A stretch of 64,000 nt of DNA from an alpha proteobacterium AAP38 (GTDB lineage Bacteria; Pseudomonadota; Alphaproteobacteria; Azospirillales; Azospirillaceae): contig LJHR01000017.1 of assembly GCA_001296005.1 (NCBI GenBank), positions 1-64,000 of the forward strand. Reading direction: 5' to 3'. Within the stretch, counting starts at the first letter, position 1, and each line of letters opens with the position of its first letter. Positions 33,222 to 42,258 of this stretch are shown here, one piece after another. Below the pieces are notes generated by a model. The model searched no databases. It was not told the DNA's origin and was given only the letters and a program-made list of their open reading frames with translations. Made by a program: the position numbers and the translations under genes.

Positions 33222-34202
33222 ATGGATACGGTACTTGTCACGGGTGGTGCGGGCTATATCGGCAGCCATGCCGTTCTGGCACTGCGGGCGGCGGGCCGCG
33301 CAGTCGTGGTTCTGGACGATCTGTCTACGGGCGATAGGCGCCTGATCCCCACTGATGTGCCCTTGATCGTGGGGGATGTGGCTGATAGCGATCAGACAGC
33401 TACCCTGCTGCGCGATCACCGCATCGGCACCGTCATGCATTTCGCCGGCTCGATCATCGTGCCGGAATCTGTGGCCGATCCCCTGAAATATTACCGTAAC
33501 AACACGGCAGCCAGCCGCAGCCTGATCGAGACCTGCATCAAGGCCGGGGTAGGGCGCTTCATCTTCTCCTCCACTGCCGCCGTCTATGGCAATCCGCCGA
33601 CCCGGATGGTGACCGAACAGACGCCGGTCGCTCCAGTCAGCCCCTATGGGTGGTCCAAGCTGATGACGGAACAGATGCTGGCCGATGTGGCAGCGGCACA
33701 TCAGGCCTTCCGCTATATCGCCTTGCGCTATTTCAACGTGGCGGGTGCCGATCCAGAGGGGCGGGCAGGGCAGGTAACCCCGAACGCCACTCATCTGATC
33801 AAGCTGGCCTGCGAGACGGCATTGGGCCGGCGCGAGGCGCTGAGCATCTTCGGCAACGATTATCCTACTGCGGACGGGACCTGCATCCGCGACTATATCC
33901 ATGTCAGCGATCTGGCCGACACACATGTCTGCGCCTTGAACCACCTGGAAAAGGGCGGGGACAGCTTGGTGCTGAATTGCGGCTATGGGCGCGGCTATTC
34001 AGTGCGCCAGGTGGCCGAAGCCGTGGAGCGCGCCGCAGGGCAGCCCCTGCCGAAGGTTGAGGCCCCGCCCCGCGCCGGTGATCCGGTCGAACTGGTGGCC
34101 GACAGCACCCGGCTGCGCGACCTGCTGGGCTGGCGCCCGCGCCTGGATAACTTCGACCAAATCGCAAGTCATGCACTGGCTTGGGAACGGCGGCGGCGAT
34201 AG
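33222..34202 (+). CDS. galE: UDP-glucose 4-epimerase
   Basis: A 326-residue GalE. The NAD motif VLVTGGAGYIGSHAVLAL is at 4-21; VMHFAGSIIVPESVADPLKY is a GalE block; the catalytic SSTAAVYG and YGWSKLMTEQML (Tyr-x-x-x-Lys) follow near 122-155; and RDYIHVSDLADTHVCAL with YSVRQVAEAVERA closes it. It interconverts UDP-glucose and UDP-galactose for glycan synthesis. Full length for the family, with AGGATA upstream of ATG 33222. Confidence 0.92.
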   Translation: MDTVLVTGGAGYIGSHAVLALRAAGRAVVVLDDLSTGDRRLIPTDVPLIVGDVADSDQTATLLRDHRIGTVMHFAGSIIVPESVADPLKYYRNNTAASRSLIETCIKAGVGRFIFSSTAAVYGNPPTRMVTEQTPVAPVSPYGWSKLMTEQMLADVAAAHQAFRYIALRYFNVAGADPEGRAGQVTPNATHLIKLACETALGRREALSIFGNDYPTADGTCIRDYIHVSDLADTHVCALNHLEKGGDSLVLNCGYGRGYSVRQVAEAVERAAGQPLPKVEAPPRAGDPVELVADSTRLRDLLGWRPRLDNFDQIASHALAWERRRR

Positions 34203-34299
34203 GCTGCTGACCAAGCATCAAATAAGAAAGGCTGGTGGTTTGCGTCTCCACAATCCCAAGGTCGCTCATGATCTCGGCAGAGCCACCTCAACATAGCCG

Positions 34300-35226
34300 T
34301 TAATACTTCTTACGACCCTTGATATGCCAACCGCAATTATGGGGCTCATTCCGATTCAGTACAATGACATCTTCGAATCCATTCTTCTCGAACCACCCCA
34401 CAGCCACTTCCTGGGGGATGACCCAATTGTAGAACGTGTTCAACATGTCGAGAAGGTTGATTGCATTTTCGGGCACGTCAGAGATCTCATAGGCGAAGGC
34501 CAGCTTCTCTTCGTTGCTACGGGCTTGCTGATGGAAACGCCGCCGCGTGCTCAACACGAACTCGGATGCGTGATAAGTCGGTGCATAGACCATAATGTAA
34601 CATTCGCCGCCCGGTCGCACCGTTGCTGCCACGTTCTGAAATGCCCGGTAGGGATCATGGGTACACATCAGCACACCCCAGCATAGGGTGAAGTCAGCAA
34701 ACCCATGCAGATCAGGACGCTTATCTATAATGTCAAACAGATTGAGAGCTTCAACATCATCATTGACACGTCGGGTCGATTCCAGACCATGCCGGGAGAC
34801 ATCCGTGGATTTTACCTGGCCACCCAGTGACTTCAGGGTCTTGGTCCAGCGACCCGCACCACAGCCAATATCCAGACAGCGTTTACCCTCGAAATATGTT
34901 ATCGGAAATTTCGGCTCCAGATAAAGGCGGCCACCGATATCCCGATTCTGCTCTGACCGAGAAACTCCTTTGCGAGTAGCCAGATAGTCTCGCACACCGG
35001 TGAGTTCGAATATACGGTCATCAATGAAATCGTCAGAAATCTCTACACCCGTATGATCATGAAATCCGACCGCTCTTTCCAAGAATAAGCGCCATTGATC
35101 ATCGAATTGAACATCATAAGAGATCGGCATATATTGTCCGCTATACTCATCTGACCAGACAACACGATTATCGTCGAAATGGGGATTCCGGATCTTGGTC
35201 ATTCTTAGAACTTCCATCATTGACAC
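34300..35226 (-). CDS. SAM-dependent methyltransferase
   Basis: A 308-residue class I methyltransferase. Motif I is KRCLDIGCGAGRWTKTLKSL near 113-132, the acidic strand-2 residue is in QVKSTDVSRHGLESTRR, and DFTLCWGVLMCTHDPYRAFQ gives motif IV with a C-T-H-D-P in place of the usual H-H-x-x-D. Flanking parts (residues 1-105 and 230-308) are family-specific. It resembles the 39011-40192 protein in overall pattern (F-x-W-GVL). It lies downstream of the glycosyltransferase gene at 35262 on the same strand, so it may methylate a sugar of the glycan. ATG 35202 is another possible start. Confidence 0.82.
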   Translation of the reverse strand: MSMMEVLRMTKIRNPHFDDNRVVWSDEYSGQYMPISYDVQFDDQWRLFLERAVGFHDHTGVEISDDFIDDRIFELTGVRDYLATRKGVSRSEQNRDIGGRLYLEPKFPITYFEGKRCLDIGCGAGRWTKTLKSLGGQVKSTDVSRHGLESTRRVNDDVEALNLFDIIDKRPDLHGFADFTLCWGVLMCTHDPYRAFQNVAATVRPGGECYIMVYAPTYHASEFVLSTRRRFHQQARSNEEKLAFAYEISDVPENAINLLDMLNTFYNWVIPQEVAVGWFEKNGFEDVIVLNRNEPHNCGWHIKGRKKY

Positions 35227-35261
35227 ATTTACCGCCGGGACAGGCGTTGTCGCATACCAGC

Positions 35262-37031
35262 TTACACTGGAGTCTGAAAGGTTTGCAAATCGACACCCGC
35301 CGCTGCCAGACTGTTGGTGACCAGTTGACGGATCGAGAAGTGCTCGAACAACCAGAATCGTGCAGAGCGGGCCGCCATGGCAGCCTGTTCAGAATCAGCC
35401 AGAATTGATAGCGCTTCCTGCACCAGCGGAGCCGCCTGATCTGTTTCCAGTACCCGAATGGACGCGCAAGGGTAAAGGCATTCTGCTGTCCCATAAGAGG
35501 CCGTGCAGACAATAGGGCAACCGAGGAGTTGCGCCTCCATCAACACATTAGGATGCCCTTCTGCCCAGGCCGTATGCAGAACGAGATCAGCAGCCCCAAG
35601 ATAGTCGGTGGCGTCCGACCGCGCTCCCACCAAGTGGAAGCGGTCGCTTACCCCATCCATGAGCCCCGCGATGGCCGTCTCTACATCGCTACGACGGGGT
35701 CCATCGCCAATCAAGGCGACATGTGCTTCCGGATGGGCTGCCAGCAACAGACTGGCCACTTCCACAAAGAGCAAGGGCCGCTTTTCGTCGGCAAGCCGGA
35801 ATACCCCGACGACTAAAGCTGCTGCCGCTGGAATGCCTAGCCTTTCCCGGATTTGGGTTCGCGTCTCTGGGGCCAGCGGCGGCAGCATGCCGTCAGGCAG
35901 GCCATTAGGTACAGTGACAACACCGCCTGCGGGCAAACTGAGCCATTCCTCGTAACTATGCGCACCAGCAGAGCTATTGGCCGAAAGCCTTACCTCCGGA
36001 AAGCGCAGAAGCGCCTCGTAACAGGTCTTCAGCCAGGTTTCGGCACTGGCATAGTGATTAGGGAAATGGGTCGGGTTCAAATTCCGACCAGAAACGAGAA
36101 TGTGAGGCACCCCAGCCAGTAGCGCTGCGATCGCGACAGGGACATTGACGAGGTCAAGATAACTGATCACCAAGACGGGGCGATCCTGCATCAGGCTGCG
36201 GTAGGCGATCGCAACATGATGCATGGCATCAATCGGCAACAAGCCGAGCACCTGGCCGATAGGTGCGATATCCGTGGGCAGGCCATCCGGGGTCTGTTCT
36301 GGAGACAGAAAGGCCCTGGCCGAGGGTAACACCTGATTTACTGTCTCTTCCCCTATGCCCAGATAGGACTCTGCCCCCGGCAGGGGTGGCGCGAAGGTCC
36401 GGACAGCGCTATCCCAACCAGCCCGTGCCAGACCCTGTGCCAGATAGGATAACTGGCGTTCTGCTCCACCTGGCTGTATGCGGCCAATGAACAGGCGCGC
36501 GCGGCGCGAAACAGCAGAGCCGACGAACCGGCTGTGAAGGCGTGTCTGTGCAATGGCATCCACCAGCCTGTCAGCCGTGAAGAAGGACGGTCGGTCGCAC
36601 CGCTCAATCGCTCGCGCCAACCGTTCTCCACGGGGAAGGCCAGGTTGTTGCCGGAACGGTTCTAACAGCGGGTCCAGCAAGTGGAAATGCCGGGCCGTGT
36701 CGAAAGGCGGGATGACACGATAGGCTCCCATCCGACTGATCTGAGATAGAATCTGAGCGACGACATCGGGGGCATAGATGGGGTAGATCATGATGACCGT
36801 ATCGGCTGCCGATAGCTCTGCCAGGGACTCAGGTCCGGCTGTAGGCAAACCGCAGAAGAGTCGACCCCATTTGCCGGGATCGACATCAATCATCCTGTCG
36901 GGGATCAGAGGACTGGTCAGGAAGTAATAGGGGAATGGAGCGATACATCCCCATCCCACCAACTGCACTCGCCCTGCCAGGAAATCTGCATAGGCCGCCT
37001 GGAGTTCTTCGCCCTCAAGTAGACACGTCAT
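35262..37031 (-). CDS. Glycosyltransferase family 4 (GT-B) protein
   Basis: A 589-residue protein. Residues ~1-180 are a non-catalytic N-terminal region. From ~180 it is a GT-B enzyme: ARLFIGRIQPGGAERQLSYL, VVTVPNGLPDGMLPPLAPET with a GT4-like inter-domain start, GVFRLADEKRPLLFVEVASL and the donor-site block LHTAWAEGHPNVLMEAQLLG near 505-525 (E-x7-E). Retaining sugar transfer onto a lipid or glycan in the cytoplasm is expected. Its start overlaps the asparagine synthetase stop by ATGA. It groups with asnB and the methyltransferase in one operon. Confidence 0.86.
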   Translation of the reverse strand: MTCLLEGEELQAAYADFLAGRVQLVGWGCIAPFPYYFLTSPLIPDRMIDVDPGKWGRLFCGLPTAGPESLAELSAADTVIMIYPIYAPDVVAQILSQISRMGAYRVIPPFDTARHFHLLDPLLEPFRQQPGLPRGERLARAIERCDRPSFFTADRLVDAIAQTRLHSRFVGSAVSRRARLFIGRIQPGGAERQLSYLAQGLARAGWDSAVRTFAPPLPGAESYLGIGEETVNQVLPSARAFLSPEQTPDGLPTDIAPIGQVLGLLPIDAMHHVAIAYRSLMQDRPVLVISYLDLVNVPVAIAALLAGVPHILVSGRNLNPTHFPNHYASAETWLKTCYEALLRFPEVRLSANSSAGAHSYEEWLSLPAGGVVTVPNGLPDGMLPPLAPETRTQIRERLGIPAAAALVVGVFRLADEKRPLLFVEVASLLLAAHPEAHVALIGDGPRRSDVETAIAGLMDGVSDRFHLVGARSDATDYLGAADLVLHTAWAEGHPNVLMEAQLLGCPIVCTASYGTAECLYPCASIRVLETDQAAPLVQEALSILADSEQAAMAARSARFWLFEHFSIRQLVTNSLAAAGVDLQTFQTPV

Positions 37032-38836
37032 GCTGGCACCCCTTCATGCAAGCGCAGCCAATGTTCAAGAACAGCCAAGGCCCAGAGCTGATAGAAGGAG
37101 GCCTGCTCACCGGCCCCGTTCCAATAGTTCCGCAACTGTTGTGGATCAATCCAGGCGGACAGTCGGCAATCCTGCGACAGCAAGAGCGAGCGGACATAGG
37201 GGCGAAACCGCTGCTCCCCCCAACCGTAGACGGGCATACCAAACCCCTTCTTGGGACGCATCATCCAGTCCTGAGGCAGATACCGGGCAGCAAGCCGACG
37301 CAAAACCAGCTTACCCGTCCGCCCCTCCGCCAGCGATCGGACCGGCAATGCCTGCGCGAAACGCCCCAGCTCCGGCGACAGGAAAGGTGTACGAACCTCC
37401 AGCCCGTGACGCATGCTCATCCGGTCTACCTTAGCCAGAACAGCGCCGGGCATGTAATTGTTGACGTCCTGCTCACGCAGGACATTCAGCAAGGGGCGCT
37501 GATCATTATCAATCTGCTGGCGCAGTTCCCAGACCCTGGCCGAGACAGGATCAGGATCGCTTCCCATAAGAGCCCGCAGTTCCCGGTCTGGGAAGATCAA
37601 CAGCCGGCCTGCATAATAATCCTGGCCGACATGCCAAGTTCCAGCTTCAATCCTGTCCCGATTGAGGGCAGTAGCTTCTTGACAGTCGAAATAGCGGCCA
37701 TATCCTCCGAACATCTCGTCTCCCCCATCACCAGATATGGCAACGGTGACGCGGGTGCGGGCGAAACCAGACAGAAGAAAGGTCGGCAGGCACGAACTGT
37801 CTGCATTGGGCTCGTCGAGGTTAGCCGCGATGCGAGCAACTTCCTCCGGGTTCGGCAATGACAGAAGTTGCTCATGATGATCGGTGCCCAAGTAGCGAGC
37901 GATGGCATGTGCTTCCAGATGCTCGCTGTCCGGCGCGTCAGCAAACCCCATGGAGAATGTTGCCAGTGGCTGTCCCAGGCGCCGGGTAACCAAGGCCGCC
38001 ACTGTGGAGGAATCGACCCCGCCTGACAGGAAAGCACCTAAAGGCACATCACTGATCAGCCGGCGCCGAAGGCTGCGCAGCAGAATATCCTCCAACTCAT
38101 CAGCACGCTCGTCCAGGGAGCGGTCATCCTCTTCATGTTCACCAGTTGTGAAACTGTAATGACGCTTTGGCACAGACAGTCCGCCTGCGGACACCACCAT
38201 GCTATGAGCCGGCGGTAGCTTGCGACAGCCATCATAGAAGGCATTCGGCGCCGGTACATATTGGAACTGCAGGAACTCTGCGATGGCCTGACGGGAGATA
38301 CGACGCTTGAAGTTTGGCAGGAACTCAAACGCCTGCAATTCAGATGCGAAGGCAAAAATATCATTGTGAAAAACATAGTATATGGGCTTTTCACCAAAAA
38401 AATCGCGCGCCAATGTAAGCTCACCCCGCGCCTCATCATAGACGGCGAAGGCGAACATCCCGTCCAACTGATTTATATAACTAATGCCATCACGGACTAG
38501 ACCCGACAGCAACACCTCCGTATCTGAGCGCCCCTGGAATTGTATGCCAGTAGCAGCCAGATCGGCACGTAATTCCTGATAATTGTAGATTTCACCATTA
38601 AAGGTGATGGCATGCCTCCCCCCATTGGCCACCATGGGCTGATGTCCAGCCGCCGATAGGTCGATGATGCTGAGACGCTGCTGGCCCAACACACAACGCC
38701 CGTCGCCGCTGACCCAAATACCACTGTCATCAGGGCCCCGATGGCGGATCGCTCCCAGCATCCTGCGAACTGTTTCTCGGCTCTGCCCAGGGTCGCGGCG
38801 GCCTGAAAGGTCCAATAGCCCAGCAATCCCGCACAT
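37028..38836 (-). CDS. asnB: Asparagine synthase (glutamine-hydrolysing) family protein
   Basis: A 602-residue class II amidotransferase. MCGIAGLLDLSGRRDPGQSR puts the catalytic Cys at position 2; RHGPDDSGIW is written here as RHRGPDDSGIW; NGEIYNYQELR and the PP-loop GAFLSGGVDSSTVAALVTRR near 262-281 follow; AISGDGGDEMFGGYGRY is near 365. Copies inside glycan clusters often amidate sugar carboxylates, for example uronic acids made by the nearby epimerase; that is inference. The gene leads an operon with the GT4 gene. Divergent from the methyltransferase at 39011. Confidence 0.9.
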   Translation of the reverse strand: MCGIAGLLDLSGRRDPGQSRETVRRMLGAIRHRGPDDSGIWVSGDGRCVLGQQRLSIIDLSAAGHQPMVANGGRHAITFNGEIYNYQELRADLAATGIQFQGRSDTEVLLSGLVRDGISYINQLDGMFAFAVYDEARGELTLARDFFGEKPIYYVFHNDIFAFASELQAFEFLPNFKRRISRQAIAEFLQFQYVPAPNAFYDGCRKLPPAHSMVVSAGGLSVPKRHYSFTTGEHEEDDRSLDERADELEDILLRSLRRRLISDVPLGAFLSGGVDSSTVAALVTRRLGQPLATFSMGFADAPDSEHLEAHAIARYLGTDHHEQLLSLPNPEEVARIAANLDEPNADSSCLPTFLLSGFARTRVTVAISGDGGDEMFGGYGRYFDCQEATALNRDRIEAGTWHVGQDYYAGRLLIFPDRELRALMGSDPDPVSARVWELRQQIDNDQRPLLNVLREQDVNNYMPGAVLAKVDRMSMRHGLEVRTPFLSPELGRFAQALPVRSLAEGRTGKLVLRRLAARYLPQDWMMRPKKGFGMPVYGWGEQRFRPYVRSLLLSQDCRLSAWIDPQQLRNYWNGAGEQASFYQLWALAVLEHWLRLHEGVPA

Positions 38837-39010
38837 CCGTCAACACTCCCGTTTGCCTGTCCGATCAGGCTGATCGGCCTATCGTACTTGTTGCCCGGCA
38901 GATAGGGCTACTCTCCTCAATACCGGCAAAATTGCTTTGCTGGAAGCACGCCCCCCTGACATGATCGCCGCATCCCCGGTGGGGTCCCTATGCTGCGTCG
39001 AGTCCAGACA

Positions 39011-40192
39011 ATGACCGTACAAGACACGCCTGACCGTTACGAGTTCGGAAAGAACTGGAAGCGGTACATAGATCTGCATTTCGACGAGGAGAAGATCGAG
39101 ATTTCCCGACAGCATATGCTGTCCTTCCTGGGCCGCTCGGATCTTACGGGCCTGCGAATGCTCGATATTGGATCGGGAAGTGGCCTGCACTCCCTTGCGG
39201 CTTGGCAGTCCGGAGCCCATGAGGTGGTGAGCTTCGATTATGATCCGAACTCCGTAGCAACCACACGCCTGCTGCATGAAAAGGTTGGCTCTCCTCAGAA
39301 TTGGAAGATCCTGCAGGGCAGCGTACTAGATCAGACTTTCATGGAAGGGCTTGGCCAGTTTGATTTCGTATATTCCTGGGGGGTACTGCATCATACAGGC
39401 AGCCAGTGGCATGCAATTGACAATGCGATCCGCCGTGTAGCCAATGATGGGCTCTTCTATATTGCTCTCTATGACAGCGATGTATATGTAAATCCTGGCC
39501 CGCAATACTGGCTGGACATCAAACAAAAATATAATAAATCTGGCTTACTTCAGCGTTATATCATGGAGATCAACTATGTAAGGAATACCATTTGCGGGGG
39601 GAAACTCTCAAACATGCTGGGTCTGTTCAAGACCATGGCTGACTATAAGCATAGTCGAGGGATGAACCTTTATACGGACGTCCGGGACTGGCTGGGCGGC
39701 TGGCCGATGGAATTCACGCGGGTTTCAGAAATCCTCGATGTCTTCTGTCGCAAAAACGGGTTCCAATTACAGAACATCTCAACAGGAGAGGCAAACACCG
39801 AGTATGTCTTCGGGCGTGGAGCCCATGCTCCAGTCTGCGATCTGGCAAGCCGTTTCAAAATTCCGACCAGCTTGGCGGATATTGATACATCACGCCCGGT
39901 TGCGCTCTGGGGACTGGGCATATTAGGAGAGCGGCTGCTGCCTTTGCTGGGGGAGGCAGGAATAGAAGTGGCCACTCTGGTTGATAAGCGACGCACAGGC
40001 ATCCTGGAAGGGATCACCATCCAGTCGCCAGAGGCATTCCTTGCCTCAGCAGACCCCGCCATGCCGGTCATTACGGCCAGCGTCTATTTCTCGCAGATCC
40101 TGCAGGCGTTGGTCGCCAGTGGCTTTACCAATGCCTACCACGCGCATCCTATGATGGTTGACCGCTATCGGAACGAGCTGGGTATTGCATGA
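39011..40192 (+). CDS. Class I methyltransferase with C-terminal Rossmann-like module
   Basis: A 393-residue protein. Residues ~45-165 are the methyltransferase: GLRMLDIGSGSGLHSLAAWQ, EVVSFDYDPNSVATTRLLHE and FVYSWGVLHHTGSQWHAIDN. The C-terminal ~100 residues form a second nucleotide-binding-like module: VALWGLGILGERLLPLLGEA then GIEVATLVDKRRTGILEGIT and IQSPEAFLASADPAMPVITA. A similar tail is found at the end of the frameshifted glycosyltransferase at 50362. ATG 39011 is preferred over 38990 because it lies closer to the conserved start. It is a single plus-strand gene, divergent from asnB. Confidence 0.82.
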   Translation: MTVQDTPDRYEFGKNWKRYIDLHFDEEKIEISRQHMLSFLGRSDLTGLRMLDIGSGSGLHSLAAWQSGAHEVVSFDYDPNSVATTRLLHEKVGSPQNWKILQGSVLDQTFMEGLGQFDFVYSWGVLHHTGSQWHAIDNAIRRVANDGLFYIALYDSDVYVNPGPQYWLDIKQKYNKSGLLQRYIMEINYVRNTICGGKLSNMLGLFKTMADYKHSRGMNLYTDVRDWLGGWPMEFTRVSEILDVFCRKNGFQLQNISTGEANTEYVFGRGAHAPVCDLASRFKIPTSLADIDTSRPVALWGLGILGERLLPLLGEAGIEVATLVDKRRTGILEGITIQSPEAFLASADPAMPVITASVYFSQILQALVASGFTNAYHAHPMMVDRYRNELGIA

Positions 40193-40229
40193 AAGCCGGG
40201 GCCGAAGATGAGCATCAATAAAATGTGAG

Positions 40230-41291
40230 CTATGGCTGCTTGATAATGAAAGCACCACCCGTCGGCAGGTTGATGATCGGCTCCGGTTTGTCCGACATCA
40301 CCTCGTCTAATGCGGCGGTGGCACCTGGACAGCTGTTAAATCCGTAATCGTCGCAGATCATCAGGCCACCGGGGACCAACCTGTCATAAAAGAAGGCGGC
40401 GCTGTCCCGGGTGGGCTGATAAAGATCGACATCAATATGGACCAGAACAAAGCGCCGGTCGGCTACGTCACCGAACCGATCCGGGACCCATCCTGGGTAC
40501 AAGTGAACAAAGGGAAATTCGGCCAGATTGCGTCGGACGACGTCTTCCCCGGTACGTAGAGCCCCAGTTTGCCAATAGCTGCCATCCTGCTCACCAGGCC
40601 GGGACAGACCTTCGAATGAATCGAACAGATGGAGTGACCTTTCCCGGTCCCCCCGCGCGATCTGGTCAGCCAAGAACCAAGATGTGGCACCGGTGTAGCA
40701 CCCAATTTCCACCATATCGCCCTGCAGCGACCGAACCAGCTTTGCCAATTGCCACACGGCGTACTTGCGATCCATCGTATTGATCTGGTCTGGAAAGAAC
40801 CTATGGAAGGCAGCCCGAAACCCCGCGTCGCCTTCAAGGCGCCGGCCGTGGTCGGGGAGGATGAAACTTGGATCAATGATCCCGGCAGCCGCCGACAAGA
40901 TCGTATGCCGTGCGACTTCGGTCAGAGCGGCTGTCGCGTTGGCTGCGAGCAGGGATTGCAGGGAGGACATGAGGCCAGGAGGGGGGAGCAGTGCCTGGTA
41001 AAGCCGCCCATTGTCAGCTGGATTGCTGCTATCGCTGGCGGAAAAGAACAAGGCTCCCTCCCAGTGCGAATATCGTCCCCCACCAAGAGTACGAATCCCA
41101 TCATGCATGGCATGACCCGGCCCGATCTCTTCCCCATTCTCAAACAACCGCAGCACGGATGCCAGGGGGGCCGCCATGTGATCTCCCCTCCCAACCCAGC
41201 CTGGAAGGGTGGTCCGGGCGCACCGCCCCTGCTCCGGTTCGATACGGGTGAGGGTCAAAAGACGGGCGGTCTGATCGGCGGCGTTGCTCAT
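40230..41291 (-). CDS. TylF/MycF-type O-methyltransferase
   Basis: A 353-residue protein. The C-terminal ~210 residues match macrocin O-methyltransferases: RKYAVWQLAKLVRSLQGDMV, EIGCYTGATSWFLADQIARG, LHLFDSFEGLSRPGEQDG and the metal/catalytic block RFVLVHIDVDLYQPTRDSAA then GGLMICDDYGFNSCPGATAA. These enzymes methylate sugar hydroxyls. The N-terminal ~140 residues (EPEQGRCARTTLPGWVGRGD) are unrelated and may bind the acceptor. It is convergent with the plus-strand methyltransferase and lies downstream of the first sulfotransferase. Confidence 0.86.
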   Translation of the reverse strand: MSNAADQTARLLTLTRIEPEQGRCARTTLPGWVGRGDHMAAPLASVLRLFENGEEIGPGHAMHDGIRTLGGGRYSHWEGALFFSASDSSNPADNGRLYQALLPPPGLMSSLQSLLAANATAALTEVARHTILSAAAGIIDPSFILPDHGRRLEGDAGFRAAFHRFFPDQINTMDRKYAVWQLAKLVRSLQGDMVEIGCYTGATSWFLADQIARGDRERSLHLFDSFEGLSRPGEQDGSYWQTGALRTGEDVVRRNLAEFPFVHLYPGWVPDRFGDVADRRFVLVHIDVDLYQPTRDSAAFFYDRLVPGGLMICDDYGFNSCPGATAALDEVMSDKPEPIINLPTGGAFIIKQP

Positions 41292-41322
41292 CGGTGACTT
41301 TGGTTCCAGTCATGCATCTTGG

Positions 41323-42258
41323 TTACAGGGCGTAACCATACCGCTCCAGGGCAAGATGTCCATGCCGCGCCAAGCGACGATTGCTATCGGCATAAAGCGC
41401 ACGAATTTCGGCCACCCGGCTAGGATTCAGGCGAATGGAAGCGTCTGCTGCCACGTGTTTCGCGTCAGCAAGCACAGGAGAGAGATACAGTCTGCTTTCC
41501 CCTCGGCCATCCAGTATCTGCCCGTTCTGCAAGGTGCTGGGATTCTCATGCCGTCCCCGCAGAATATCCCAGGACATAGCTGCGTCTATACCCAGGAAAC
41601 GGGAAAGCGATCCAACATAAGCCTCAAAATCGTCACGCATTTCTTCATACAGGAAGAATTTAAAATCCTCACTGCTAAAGTTATTCTGAAGGATAAGATC
41701 CACTTCACCATAATAAAGAATACCAGGTAGATTACGGTCTATGGTACGCATATTGATATCCAGCCAACTGTCGAAACTGATTGGAAAGGACAGCGGCTCG
41801 GATTGCTCCTTATGGACAAAGACATACTGTCCATATTTTCCATGAGTCCGGTAGAAAGATAGCAACAAATCAACCTGCTCGCGGAGCGACACCATGATAC
41901 GGCAAGGTGCGAAAGCATCCAGAATACGACGAGCCAGGATATCAAAATCAGTGCCAGCAACATGCAGGAAGGATTCTGTCGATATAATGATAGCTTTGGC
42001 TTGGCTGCTGTGCCGCCGCTCGTCCAATATGGACTTCAGGGATCTGCAAGCTTCCCTGTCAAAGCGCATTCCATTTGCAGAAATGATGTGGTTGATCAGA
42101 TATCCGATATTCGGGGTCTCGTATCCGAGGCTCGGGATGTACTTTCCAATATAATCAATCTCTGGATGTTTGGGAAACAGGTGGGCTTGCAAGGTCGTTG
42201 TCCCGGTCTTCGGGTATCCGACATGCAGGTAAATTGGAACCATCGTCTGCGCCTTCAC
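41323..42258 (-). CDS. Sulfotransferase-like protein 1
   Basis: A 311-residue P-loop protein. The 5'-PSB loop that binds PAPS is IYLHVGYPKTGTTTLQAHLF near residues 9-28. The 3'-phosphate-binding segment is CRIMVSLREQVDLLLSFYRT, with Arg and Ser in the expected places. The C-terminal part holds LSRFLGIDA, a common sulfotransferase pattern. It would transfer sulfate from PAPS to a glycan. ATG 42258 overlaps the TPR gene's stop (ATGA); 42243 is another possible start. It is in an operon with the TPR protein. Confidence 0.84.
   Translation of the reverse strand: MKAQTMVPIYLHVGYPKTGTTTLQAHLFPKHPEIDYIGKYIPSLGYETPNIGYLINHIISANGMRFDREACRSLKSILDERRHSSQAKAIIISTESFLHVAGTDFDILARRILDAFAPCRIMVSLREQVDLLLSFYRTHGKYGQYVFVHKEQSEPLSFPISFDSWLDINMRTIDRNLPGILYYGEVDLILQNNFSSEDFKFFLYEEMRDDFEAYVGSLSRFLGIDAAMSWDILRGRHENPSTLQNGQILDGRGESRLYLSPVLADAKHVAADASIRLNPSRVAEIRALYADSNRRLARHGHLALERYGYAL

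Noticed and set aside
33078-33944. A 288-codon minus-strand frame opposite galE
   Set aside because: GalE on the plus strand has all SDR motifs; the other frame is a shadow.
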